Assembly (NCBI GenBank): GCA_913049845.1
Contig: CAJWZE010000004.1
Coordinates: forward strand, 1 to 64,000
Reading direction: 5' to 3'
DNA length: 64,000 bases
DNA from: an uncultured Cryomorphaceae bacterium
GTDB lineage: Bacteria > Bacteroidota > Bacteroidia > Flavobacteriales > Schleiferiaceae
The translations under genes were made by a program, and so were the position numbers. Below the pieces are notes generated by a model, which saw only the letters and a list, made by a program, of their open reading frames with translations, did no database searches and was not told where the DNA came from. Below, in pieces: positions 38,021 to 47,784 of the stretch; positions within the stretch are counted from its first letter, which is position 1, and each line of letters opens with the position of its first letter.

Positions 38021-40486
38021 ATGAAAAGAGTTACCCTATTGGTCCTAGGACTGTTTATGAGCCTTGGTCTTTTGGCGCAGCAGCCAGGCGGACGTGGTGG
38101 TTTTGACCCAGCCAAACTACCTAAAATAGGCGTTATCGCCGGAACTCTTGTGGACGCTGAATCTGGCCAGCCCTTGCCCTACGCTGCGGTGAAGATTACC
38201 CATAAAATGGATGCCAATATCGTAACTGGCGGTATGACTGATACCAAAGGCCGGTTTAAGGTTGAGCAAATCACTTTAGGTCCCAATGTCCTTGAATTTG
38301 CTTTTGTGGGCTACAAGACCAATAGACAAGAAGTGCGCTTGGGACGCGACGGCACTGAAAAAGACCTAGGAAAGATAGGTCTTCAAAGTTCCGGTGTAGA
38401 ACTTAAAGAGGTGGTGGTAGAAGCCGAACGCCAATTCATGACAAATGAAATTGACCGTAAAGTATACGATCCTTCAAAGCTTATCCTTTCCAAAACAGGA
38501 TCAGCTACCGATATCCTAGAAAATATTCCGGCCGTTGAGCTCGATTTGGACGGAAATATTACCCTTCGAGGCTCTTCAGCTGTACGTATCATGATTGACG
38601 GTCGCCCATCAAGATTCACAGGGGAAGACCTAAGTGCACTGCTGCAGAGCCTGCCGGCCAATAGTGTAGAGAAGATAGAGGTGATGACGAACCCATCGGC
38701 TAAATACGATCCAGACGGTACCGCCGGTATGATCAATATTGTCCTTAAGAAATCAGCCCTACAGGGCCTCAACGGTTCAGTAAACAGCTCCTACAGCGGC
38801 GCTGATCGTGTGCGTGCAGGCATCAATCTCAACTACAAGGTTGACGATATAAACTTCTTCATCAATGCAGGCCACAGTTTGGGCAAGTATCCGCGTTCCT
38901 CTTGGGCATTGAGAGACAACTTCTTGGGAGAAGATACCTTGAGCTTTTATCAAGAAGTAGATGGATATGGCGGTCGCAACGGAAACAACATTAAGGCAGG
39001 CTTTGATTGGTCACCCGGCACTAAGCACGTATTTACTGTGCAGGGTACCTTAAACCAAGGCTTACGTCCGCGCGTAAGTAATAATTCTACAGATTGGACC
39101 ACGCCCTATCTTGATTATACCCTAGTTCAGTTCAGTGACCGTCAAGGCGAGCGCTGGAACAACAGCTACGACGTGATTTACGACTACAAGCCCAGAAAAG
39201 GGGAGGAGTGGAATGCTCGTTTATCTTACACAGACGGGAACAATAATGATGTATTGATCTTCACTCAAGACACTTTGCTCAATGAGCTTAAGTTTCCATC
39301 GGATAAATACCGTACGAATAGTATTGGTAATCAGTGGGAGTTCAACGGCATTTTAGATTACACTAAGAAGTGGGACGACGACAGAAAACTAGAGGCAGGG
39401 GCCAAAATTATCAGTCGCGAAGACTTGGACGGCTTCAACCGCACGAATATTGATATCCGCGACAGCACTGAAATCTATTTGGCCAGCAGCGAGAACGAAT
39501 TCCTGTACGGTGAAGACATTGTTGCAGTATATACGAACTACGGCTTTAAAAAAGGACCCTGGGGCTTTCAGCTGGGACTCCGAGCCGAGCAAGCGAACAT
39601 TACAGCAAGACAGGTTACCCAAGACAGTACCTTCTACAACAACTACTTCCAGGTATATCCTAGTGCGTTTATTACCTACGAGATTGCTCCTGGTCGTGAA
39701 CTGAACCTGAGTTATTCGCGCAGGGTTCAACGTCCAGGCGAGCGACAGCTCAATCCATTCGTTGATTACGGCGACCCGTTTAACTTACGATCAGGAAATC
39801 CATATTTGTTGCCAGCGTTCACAGGCGCCTATGAGATGGGTTACACACAAATTCTAAAAAAGGGAACTACTTTGACTGCGAATCTGTATTTCCGAGATAA
39901 AAGCAACTTAATTACATGGTATTCAGAGGTGGACAGCAACGGGGTCAATTTGACCACCTACCAGAATTTGAACAGCGGTGAAGACCTTGGTTTCGATATG
40001 AATTTCCGTGGCCGGTTAGGTAAGAAAGGCGGATTTTTTTCTTTGGGGGGAAACTACTTCTACAGTCAGGTTTCTGGAGATATCAGAGGCCAAGGTTGGG
40101 TCAACCAAGGGAGTGGCTACGGCTTGAACAGCATGGTAAGCACGCCGCTCTGGAAAAATGCGAGCCTCCAAATTATGGGGAACTACAGAAGCCGTCGCGT
40201 AATGGCGCAGGGTTTTGGAAAACCCTTCTACTTCATCGGCGGGGGCTTTAAGCAGGGCTTTGTGGACGACCGCTTGAACCTAAGCGTGAATTGTCGAGAT
40301 ATTTTCAACACAATGGGTTGGAACTACGAGACTAGAGGCCCAGGCTTTTACTCAGTAGGTCAATTCAGATGGATTAACCGCGTCGTGGAGGTAGGATTAA
40401 CCTACAACTTCGGTGAAGTGCAACGCAAACGTCGCCAGATGGAACGCTTTACTCGGGGCGGTGGGATGGAAATGGAAATGTTCTAA
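38021..40486 (+). CDS. TonB-dependent outer membrane receptor with CarboxypepD_reg-like N-terminal domain
   Basis: AGTLVDAESGQPLPYAAVKI, VRIMIDGRPSRFTGEDLSALLQSLPANSVEKIEVMTNPSAKYDPDGTAGMINIVLKK; start MKRVTLL (38021) preferred. Confidence 0.9.
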   Translation: MKRVTLLVLGLFMSLGLLAQQPGGRGGFDPAKLPKIGVIAGTLVDAESGQPLPYAAVKITHKMDANIVTGGMTDTKGRFKVEQITLGPNVLEFAFVGYKTNRQEVRLGRDGTEKDLGKIGLQSSGVELKEVVVEAERQFMTNEIDRKVYDPSKLILSKTGSATDILENIPAVELDLDGNITLRGSSAVRIMIDGRPSRFTGEDLSALLQSLPANSVEKIEVMTNPSAKYDPDGTAGMINIVLKKSALQGLNGSVNSSYSGADRVRAGINLNYKVDDINFFINAGHSLGKYPRSSWALRDNFLGEDTLSFYQEVDGYGGRNGNNIKAGFDWSPGTKHVFTVQGTLNQGLRPRVSNNSTDWTTPYLDYTLVQFSDRQGERWNNSYDVIYDYKPRKGEEWNARLSYTDGNNNDVLIFTQDTLLNELKFPSDKYRTNSIGNQWEFNGILDYTKKWDDDRKLEAGAKIISREDLDGFNRTNIDIRDSTEIYLASSENEFLYGEDIVAVYTNYGFKKGPWGFQLGLRAEQANITARQVTQDSTFYNNYFQVYPSAFITYEIAPGRELNLSYSRRVQRPGERQLNPFVDYGDPFNLRSGNPYLLPAFTGAYEMGYTQILKKGTTLTANLYFRDKSNLITWYSEVDSNGVNLTTYQNLNSGEDLGFDMNFRGRLGKKGGFFSLGGNYFYSQVSGDIRGQGWVNQGSGYGLNSMVSTPLWKNASLQIMGNYRSRRVMAQGFGKPFYFIGGGFKQGFVDDRLNLSVNCRDIFNTMGWNYETRGPGFYSVGQFRWINRVVEVGLTYNFGEVQRKRRQMERFTRGGGMEMEMF

Positions 40487-40496
40487 GAGAATTAAT

Positions 40497-40528
40497 ACAC
40501 ATCCCTGACTTAAAAGTCAGGGATGTGT
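40497..40528 (+). terminator. Perfect 14-bp stem-loop, terminator-like
   Basis: acacatccctgact-taaa-agtcagggatgtgt; weak downstream T-run. Confidence 0.65.
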
Positions 40529-40554
40529 TACCTTTTAGTGCTAAACGTCATTCA

Positions 40555-41220
40555 ATGAAAGAGCTGCTACTTCTTTTACTCCTGCCTTTAGGCCTTTTCG
40601 CCAACACGCCTGCGAGCGTTATGTCGCCTACCATTTACGACCTTACCGGTATCCTAGAACCAGGGCAAGAAGTTGTCAGTATGATTACCGACGAAGGAAA
40701 GCTTGCAGAATTTGAGCTCAACCCAGATAACAATTACCTTGTTATTCCTACGTACGGCACCTTCTACTATGCTGCCGTGGCAGATAGCTCGGGCAATATG
40801 AGTTACCTCTATCTCGGTCCAAAATCAGTCGTAGAAAAACCATTGATTCAGGAACTTTCCACAGGACTTACACCTATTCAAGCCGGGCTCGATGTTGCTG
40901 GAAAAGGAACGGCCATTTCATGGATAACCGGCTTATCTTGTTTTGGCGTTGGAGCAGCGGTAGCAAATAATTCTTCAGACCTTTGGGCCGGTCTTGCATG
41001 GATGGTTGTTGGCGCGGTAATCGCAGTATACGGAACCATAGCTTCTGTGGTGTACGGCACCTTCAAAGGCGTACAAACCTCTATACGAAACAATAGTGAT
41101 AGCTATAAGCGATTACAACTCGCTAATCAAGGTATTGGCGTGAGTTTTGTCGTGGAACACGTCCCGTTAGAATTAATTCCTGAAGTGCTTAGAGTCCCTT
41201 TGCTTGTCGGTCAACGATAG
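40555..41220 (+). CDS. Hypothetical exported/membrane protein
   Basis: Signal peptide MKELLLLLLLPLGLFA and a central hydrophobic Gly/Ala-rich segment; the GTG start at 40525 lies in the upstream hairpin. Confidence 0.6.
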   Translation: MKELLLLLLLPLGLFANTPASVMSPTIYDLTGILEPGQEVVSMITDEGKLAEFELNPDNNYLVIPTYGTFYYAAVADSSGNMSYLYLGPKSVVEKPLIQELSTGLTPIQAGLDVAGKGTAISWITGLSCFGVGAAVANNSSDLWAGLAWMVVGAVIAVYGTIASVVYGTFKGVQTSIRNNSDSYKRLQLANQGIGVSFVVEHVPLELIPEVLRVPLLVGQR

Positions 41221-41221
41221 G

Positions 41222-43528
41222 TTAGAATTCCTCGTTGTAATTCACCCCGGTTTCTAGATCGGAAATGGCTGTATTACAATCTACATCGATGTCGAGCTTC
41301 CCTTGAGGACGCTCAAACGGATCTTTGCTGATCCCTAATGCTGGATTTGCATAGTTCTTCTTCATGTACACTCCCCAGATTGGTAGGGCAGCGGTAGCCC
41401 CTTGTCCGTAGTAGGTTCCCCAGCCTCCGCCAAAGTGTGCCGAACGGTCTTCACAGCCGGTCCACACGCCGGTAATTAAATTAGGGACAACACCCATAAA
41501 CCAACCGTCAGAGTTGTTCTGTGTGGTTCCGGTTTTTCCAGCTATCTCGTTGGTGAATTCGTACGGATATCCTGTCACAGCATTGTTGCGGTAGAATTTT
41601 TCTCCGTAGTTGTGGCGCAGGCGCTGACCGGTACCGTCTTCTGTTACACCCATTAAGAGTTTAAGTATGGCATAGGCATCTTTCTCACCCATCACTTGGC
41701 GTGTGACAGGGGTAAATTCTTCAAGTACAACTCCATTTTTATCTTCGATACGTGTGATCACAATCGGTGAAACATAGCGGCCTTTGTTGGCGAAGGTGGT
41801 GTAAGATCCAACCATTTCAAAGACACTGAGGTCGACTGTTCCCAATGCGATGGACGGCACCTCAGGAATATCCCCTGTGATACCCATCTTCCGCGCAAGT
41901 TTAATCACGGGTTTCGGACCTATTTGCTTCATCAGGAAGGTGGTTACTGTATTCATAGAGTTGGCCAATGCGTGCTTCAAGGATTTGGTTCCACCGTATT
42001 CGTCGTCGGAATTGGACGGGCACCAATCTTCCAATAGCCCATATTCTCCGCGCTCAATACAGATTTTAGCATTAGGCACTTCCATACAAGGGCTGTAATT
42101 CTTCTCGATAATTGCTGAGGCATAGACAAACGGCTTGAAGGTCGAGCCCACCTGACGCTTACCCTGCTTGACATGGTCGTATTTTAAGTACTGGTAGTCG
42201 TTTCCGCCGACCCATGCTTTTACATAACCGGTTTGCGGCTCCATAGACATCATTCCTACCTGGTACAATCCCTTGTAGTACATAATGCTGTCTCTTGGAC
42301 TCATTGTGGTATCGATGTCGCCGTTCCAGCTAAACACAGTCATCGGGATAGGCGTATTGAAGACCTGCTGGATGCTGTCAATCGAAGCACCGCGTTTTTT
42401 CATGCCGCGGTAACGTTGCGTGCGGCGCATAGCCTGGTCTACAATCTTATGAACGTTCCCTGTAGGGTCTTTATCGAAATAGAACGGACCGTATTTCCGA
42501 TCCTCCTTGATAATATCGAAGATACGCTGAAGGTTGCTCATATGCTCTTGCACGGATTCCTCAGCGTTGCGCTGCAGTATAGAATTGATTGTAGTATAAA
42601 TTTTCAGGCCACCCGTATACAGATCCAATTCATTTCCAGTTCGCTTCTCATAGTCTTTAATCCAATCTTTCATATAGCCGCGCAGGTACTCACGGAAATA
42701 CGGTGCAAGACCAGCCGTATGGCTCTGTGGTCGGAATTCTAGCTGTATAGGCAACCCCTTCAAGCTGTCTTTAGCTTCGACTGTCAACAACCCATTCTTG
42801 ACCATCTGTACAAAGACTTGGTCACGGCGTTGTTTTGCGCGCTCTGGATAGCGACGAGGGTTGTATAGCGAAGGGTTCTTGGCCATAGCTACCAATATCG
42901 CTGCTTCTTCTAGCCGAAGGTCAATAGGTTTCTTATTAAAGTATACTCGGGCTGCAGAGTTGATGCCAACAGCTTGGTAGAGGAAGTCAAATTCATTGAG
43001 GTACAAAGCGATAATTTCTTCTTTGGTGTACATTCTCTCAAGTTGTACTGCAATGATCCACTCACCCAATTTCTGTCCGATACGCTCCACAATATTTCGA
43101 GCAGGGTCGTTAAATTGCATCTTCGCCAACTGCTGGGTTAGCGTGGAACCACCTCCCTTTCGGCCGAGTCCAGAGAGTGCACGCGCTAAAGCGCGGGCAT
43201 CAATCCCGCTGTGCTCAAAGAAGCGTTCGTCTTCCGTAGCAACCAAGGCATTGATGAGGTTCGGAGAGATTTCGTCGTAGGTAACCGCAGTTCTGTTTTC
43301 GCGGAAAAAAGTTCCCAAAACTTCATTGTCCTCCGTAATGATTTCAGTGGCCAATTTGGTGTCGGGATTTGCAATTTGTTCGATCGAGGGTAATTTTCCA
43401 AAGGCACTCAAAGAGGTCAAATACAAGGCCAACGCCAACCCCCAAACAGGACCGGTTAAAATGACTAATGACCAAACAATCTGTTTGGTGTACTTGCGCT
43501 TTGCGCCGTCTTGGTTTTGTTTTACCAT
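41222..43528 (-). CDS. Penicillin-binding protein 1A-type transglycosylase/transpeptidase
   Basis: ATEDERFFEHSGIDARALARAL, GGSTLTQQLAK, GSTFKPFVYASAI, GKTGTTQNNSDGWF. Confidence 0.9.
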   Translation of the reverse strand: MVKQNQDGAKRKYTKQIVWSLVILTGPVWGLALALYLTSLSAFGKLPSIEQIANPDTKLATEIITEDNEVLGTFFRENRTAVTYDEISPNLINALVATEDERFFEHSGIDARALARALSGLGRKGGGSTLTQQLAKMQFNDPARNIVERIGQKLGEWIIAVQLERMYTKEEIIALYLNEFDFLYQAVGINSAARVYFNKKPIDLRLEEAAILVAMAKNPSLYNPRRYPERAKQRRDQVFVQMVKNGLLTVEAKDSLKGLPIQLEFRPQSHTAGLAPYFREYLRGYMKDWIKDYEKRTGNELDLYTGGLKIYTTINSILQRNAEESVQEHMSNLQRIFDIIKEDRKYGPFYFDKDPTGNVHKIVDQAMRRTQRYRGMKKRGASIDSIQQVFNTPIPMTVFSWNGDIDTTMSPRDSIMYYKGLYQVGMMSMEPQTGYVKAWVGGNDYQYLKYDHVKQGKRQVGSTFKPFVYASAIIEKNYSPCMEVPNAKICIERGEYGLLEDWCPSNSDDEYGGTKSLKHALANSMNTVTTFLMKQIGPKPVIKLARKMGITGDIPEVPSIALGTVDLSVFEMVGSYTTFANKGRYVSPIVITRIEDKNGVVLEEFTPVTRQVMGEKDAYAILKLLMGVTEDGTGQRLRHNYGEKFYRNNAVTGYPYEFTNEIAGKTGTTQNNSDGWFMGVVPNLITGVWTGCEDRSAHFGGGWGTYYGQGATAALPIWGVYMKKNYANPALGISKDPFERPQGKLDIDVDCNTAISDLETGVNYNEEF

Positions 43529-43561
43529 AGTTCAAAAATAGCCTTTTGCTCCTCTGCTCTA

Positions 43562-46045
43562 TTAACGAACGATAAGAACTTTTCCTTGTGCCGTCACTGC
43601 TCCTAAATCGTCTGTAGCGTAGATGAGGTACACACCGGAGGCTACAGGATGACCGTTCAATTTTGTACCGTTCCACTGCGCTTGTCCACCGGCTGCCTGC
43701 ATATCGTTGACCAAAGCGCCACTTACATCTGTCACTTTGATCCTTGCATCTTCGCCGTTCCCTTGAATGAAAATAGGCCCTTCGTAGCCAGGACGAACAG
43801 GGTTAGGATAGATGTGCAGTTCCGGGTAATAGCCAGTATATCCCGGCGTGGCATCACCTCTGAAACCGATTAATCCGGCATCAGTGGAAATCAATACTTC
43901 GCCTGTTGTTGGATCAGTAGCGATGCTTAAAATGTTGTTGCTCAATAGCGGACTGTTTTCTGTGGTGAACTGATGTATGGTCTGCAAGCCGTCCGGACTG
44001 ACTAAGAATAAACCCGCTCCTCGACTACCGATCCACTTTTGATTGCCGCCATCCACATAAATAGCACTCACCGGATTTTCACCAAGGAGCTTCTGAATCA
44101 CACCTTCCTCTTCGAAAAGAATGGGCAGCGCGTCTCTGCTTCCCGTGCCGTCAAACAAATTTTCTGGGCTGTACAAAACGACTAAACCTTCATCTGTTCC
44201 TATCCAAAGCTCTCCGTCGTTGTCGAAGGCCATACTAAGTACTTTATCTGAGGGTAGATTACCATTTCCGACACCGGAACTTATCTGACGTTTGAGGCCC
44301 ACTCCGTTACTTTCGTAATAGCCGTACAGACCATTTGTCCTACTTTGAATAAACACCATACCGTATTTTGTAACTACGTCTTTCAAAGCCACCGCATCTG
44401 CCCCTGGACTTAAGCTGTAGGCACTAAAGTTGCCTTCCTCGTCAATGCTATATAGCGGAGTGCTTACTAGAGACTGCACACCCCAAAGCGTACCGTTTTC
44501 GTCGAAGACGATGCCGCCAGTGCGGAGGTCGCTGGCATTTCCACCAACCCCTTTTAATACTCCGCCAGTATTCGCAGTATTAAATAGGGCGACGGTGTCA
44601 GCAAACGAAGGGTCGCTAATGCCCTCGAGCTTTATGAGTCCACTACCCCAAGAGCTGAGATAAAGTTCACTAGCGCCGGTGCCTGATATTTTGAACGCGG
44701 CATCCACAATGTCTGTGGCGCTGTAGAGTTTTTCATAGCCTAGATTGGTCCAATCTTGGCTGGAATATACGCTAGCTCCATCGGCAACGAAGGTTTTGGT
44801 CCATAGATCGGTCAATGCTCCAGGCGCGAGGATCACACCGCCAAAGCTTTTGGGACCGCTTGGGTCCGCAGCATTAGAGAAGGTGAAGTTTCTCCCTTGG
44901 CCGTAGCTAATCACCTTGAATGAACGATCGCCGTAGGGAGAGGCAGGCAGGAATCTTTTAACCCTACTGCCGTCGCGTACGCGGATGAGTCCCGTTTTAA
45001 AGTTGCCGATATAGATGGAGCCGTCGGCTTCATTGTGCACTGCCGCGATTGGACGCAAAACACCCTGCGCAAAAAGGGCGCTTGATATGTTTAGGGAGTC
45101 GCCAAAGGTGTTTTTCGCGGTTGATTCACGTGCTAGTACATTGAATTCTCTGGTTATAATTAGCCAATTTTCTGTGGTGCTCAAATCTTGGATACTTTGT
45201 CCACCAACACCCGATTGATAAGGCGTGCTGTAGCCTTCTGCCGTCCATTGCCCGGCGGTGTTTTTTGCCAAGGCCAATAAATATGATCCAGAGGTAAAAT
45301 CGTCTACAGCATAGATGAAGCGGCCCTCAGCAGGGAAGTATGAGATGTGCTTCGGATCAAATTGGTCCATACCTAAACGGTAATCCGTCGTGCTCCATAC
45401 TGGTAACGTTTCTTTCAAATCTCCGACTAAAAGTTCAGTATTCATCGACGGAGAATACGCTACGGCCATACCTGCAGGGTCGATATCGAAAGAGTTTACC
45501 GCTATTGGGGAGAAATTATCACCAAGCAGAAGGGTACGACCGGCGAGGCGGGTGGCGATGTCAAATTCTACGATGCCGAAGTCGGTCGCGATATAGGCCT
45601 TTCCGCTATAAAAGGAGATGTCATTAATGCGCTTAAGTCCTGTATAAGAAGGAGTTTCTTCGATCGCTACGATAGAGGAGATACCCAAAGAGGTCCAGAT
45701 ATCTAAGCGCCCGTTGGCGTAGCCAACCCATACAGTGCCGGAGGCATCATCGGCCTTCAGTGCCGTGATATTTGAACCGGTCAATCCATTAATACGCGAA
45801 TAGCGAGAGATTTCGTCCGAATTAGAATTGACCACTAATAAATTATTCGAGGATGCGGCGAAAACATAGTCGTCTAGTGCCACGGTATGGTTGAAGGTGT
45901 TGTACGGCAGGTGATCGACCCAGAAATCAAAGCGTTCGGCACCGGCTATTACATCCTTATCCTGAGCATATAAGGACGCCAAGGGCAGGCAAACACTTAG
46001 GATTGATATCGGTATGATAAAAAATAACCGGAGCTGTCTGTACAT
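43562..46045 (-). CDS. porZ: PorZ-like T9SS protein (beta-propeller domains and type A CTD)
   Basis: WVDHLPYNTFNHTVALDDYVFAASSNNLLVVN, propeller repeats, LHIYPNPVRPGYEGPIFI...SGVYLIYATDDLGAVTAQGKVLIVR CTD. Confidence 0.8.
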   Translation of the reverse strand: MYRQLRLFFIIPISILSVCLPLASLYAQDKDVIAGAERFDFWVDHLPYNTFNHTVALDDYVFAASSNNLLVVNSNSDEISRYSRINGLTGSNITALKADDASGTVWVGYANGRLDIWTSLGISSIVAIEETPSYTGLKRINDISFYSGKAYIATDFGIVEFDIATRLAGRTLLLGDNFSPIAVNSFDIDPAGMAVAYSPSMNTELLVGDLKETLPVWSTTDYRLGMDQFDPKHISYFPAEGRFIYAVDDFTSGSYLLALAKNTAGQWTAEGYSTPYQSGVGGQSIQDLSTTENWLIITREFNVLARESTAKNTFGDSLNISSALFAQGVLRPIAAVHNEADGSIYIGNFKTGLIRVRDGSRVKRFLPASPYGDRSFKVISYGQGRNFTFSNAADPSGPKSFGGVILAPGALTDLWTKTFVADGASVYSSQDWTNLGYEKLYSATDIVDAAFKISGTGASELYLSSWGSGLIKLEGISDPSFADTVALFNTANTGGVLKGVGGNASDLRTGGIVFDENGTLWGVQSLVSTPLYSIDEEGNFSAYSLSPGADAVALKDVVTKYGMVFIQSRTNGLYGYYESNGVGLKRQISSGVGNGNLPSDKVLSMAFDNDGELWIGTDEGLVVLYSPENLFDGTGSRDALPILFEEEGVIQKLLGENPVSAIYVDGGNQKWIGSRGAGLFLVSPDGLQTIHQFTTENSPLLSNNILSIATDPTTGEVLISTDAGLIGFRGDATPGYTGYYPELHIYPNPVRPGYEGPIFIQGNGEDARIKVTDVSGALVNDMQAAGGQAQWNGTKLNGHPVASGVYLIYATDDLGAVTAQGKVLIVR

Positions 46046-46073
46046 ACGTTCAATTTACGACCTTAGTAAAGGA

Positions 46074-46099
46074 ATAAACGTATAGAATTGTACGTTTAT
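46074..46099. promoter_or_regulatory. Perfect 9-bp inverted repeat in the divergent porZ/ricT promoter region
   Basis: ataaacgta-tagaattg-tacgtttat between porZ (5' end 46045, minus) and ricT (start 46120, plus). Confidence 0.45.
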
Positions 46100-46119
46100 G
46101 ATGTAAAATAATAACGACC

Positions 46120-47310
46120 ATGGCGTGCAGTAATTGTAGTAGCGGTGGTAGCGTTCCTAAAGGCTGTAAAAGTAACGGCTCGTGTGGAACTGGAGGATGC
46201 AACAAATTGCCAGTCTTTGATTGGCTTTCAAATATGAAACTTCCCTCAACTCTGAAACCATTTGATTGGGTTGAGGTCAGATTTAAGAACGGGCGCAAGG
46301 AATTTTACCATAATGCGAACCAATTAACACTCCAGGTCGGAGATGCAGTGGCGGTCGAAGCCCACTCCGGACATGATTTAGGCAACGTTTCCATCGCCGG
46401 GGAGCTGGTAAAGCTCCAAATGAGTAAGAAAAAATTCAATTATGAGAAGCAGGAACACCGTGTGAAGGTGTATCGCCATGCTTCTGAGAAAGATCTCGAA
46501 AAATGGGCAGAAGTCCGTGCTTTGGAGAAAGATACTATGATGCGCAGCCGCGAGGTAGCGCTGAGATTGGGTCTGAAAATGAAGATTTCCGATGTAGAAT
46601 ACCAAGGGGACGGGACCAAGGCCATCTTCTACTATACGGCAGACGAACGTGTTGATTTCCGTCAATTGATTCGTGAGCTCGCGCAGCTCTTCGGCATTCG
46701 CATTGAAATGAAACAAATTGGCGCGCGTCAAGAGGCACAGCGTCTGGGTGGTATAGGTTCTTGTGGACGCGAACTTTGTTGTTCTACCTGGCTTTCAGAT
46801 TTCCGTAGTGTAAATACATCAGCAGCGCGCTACCAGCAACTGAGCTTGAATCCTCAGAAATTGGCCGGACAGTGTGGCAAATTGAAGTGTTGTTTGAACT
46901 ACGAATTGGACAGCTACATGGAGGCTGTGAAGCGCTTCCCATCGCCGAACAAGAAGCTCAAGCTCAAGGGAGGTGTCGCATTCTTCCAAAAGATGGACAT
47001 CTTTAAAGAGATGTTGTGGTACGCCACGAATACTAATCCAAACGATTGGGTGCCGTTAAAGCTGGACCAAGTCAATGAAATACTTGAAGCCAACGATAAC
47101 GGTGAGTTTCCAGTGGATTTGGGAGAGTTTCGCTTCGAAGAAGTGAAGGCTGCAAAAGCTTCCGGTTTGGAGGTGGCGGACTTTGTGGGCGGTAATGCAG
47201 AAGATAGTATTACACGTTTTGACCAACCGAAAAAGCGGCGTGGCCGAGGCAACAACCGTAACCGCAACCGTAACAGGAATAAAAAGTTAGGCGATACTCC
47301 TAAGAAATAA
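46120..47310 (+). CDS. ricT: RicT/PSP1-domain protein
   Basis: GIGSCGRELCCSTWLSDF, LAGQCGKLKCCLNYELDSYMEAVKRFP. Confidence 0.9.
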   Translation: MACSNCSSGGSVPKGCKSNGSCGTGGCNKLPVFDWLSNMKLPSTLKPFDWVEVRFKNGRKEFYHNANQLTLQVGDAVAVEAHSGHDLGNVSIAGELVKLQMSKKKFNYEKQEHRVKVYRHASEKDLEKWAEVRALEKDTMMRSREVALRLGLKMKISDVEYQGDGTKAIFYYTADERVDFRQLIRELAQLFGIRIEMKQIGARQEAQRLGGIGSCGRELCCSTWLSDFRSVNTSAARYQQLSLNPQKLAGQCGKLKCCLNYELDSYMEAVKRFPSPNKKLKLKGGVAFFQKMDIFKEMLWYATNTNPNDWVPLKLDQVNEILEANDNGEFPVDLGEFRFEEVKAAKASGLEVADFVGGNAEDSITRFDQPKKRRGRGNNRNRNRNRNKKLGDTPKK

Positions 47311-47780
47311 TGCAAAAGCTGTTACCTTTTTTGATTGTATTTCTTTTGGCCTCTTGTGGAAAGAATGTGGTGCTGGACCAATTGCACAGCTTTGAGGGGA
47401 GTACTTGGTATATGGATTCTGTCGTAACTGTAGTTTGGGAGCCTAAGCAATCGGATGACCCTGTTTTCATGAGCATGTACATCCGTCATTCTACAGATTA
47501 TCCGTACAACAATCTCTTCCTATTTAGAAGTATTGAAAGCACCCAAGGGGTAGAGTATACGGACACGGTGAATGTGGCACTTGCCGACCCTCTAGGAGTG
47601 TGGAACGGTACGGGGATGAGCAATGTGAAGACGTTAGAAATTCCAATAGGTCAGGGAGCCGTACGCTTTCGTGAAGACGAGCGCTACACCCTGAAAATCA
47701 CTCAGGGCATGCGCGATACCGTTCTGTACGGCATTCAAAATGTCGGGGTCCGCTTCGAGCAGATCAAATCAACCGATTAG
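47310..47780 (+). CDS. gldH: Gliding motility lipoprotein GldH
   Basis: LLASC lipobox, YNNLFLFRSIESTQGVEYTDTVNVALADPLGVWNGTG; directly after ricT (TAATG). Confidence 0.85.
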   Translation: MQKLLPFLIVFLLASCGKNVVLDQLHSFEGSTWYMDSVVTVVWEPKQSDDPVFMSMYIRHSTDYPYNNLFLFRSIESTQGVEYTDTVNVALADPLGVWNGTGMSNVKTLEIPIGQGAVRFREDERYTLKITQGMRDTVLYGIQNVGVRFEQIKSTD

Positions 47781-47784
47781 TGTT

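Noticed and set aside
42233-42742. 169-aa plus-strand ORF
   Set aside because: Fully antisense to PBP1A with conserved motifs; low-complexity, no family signal.
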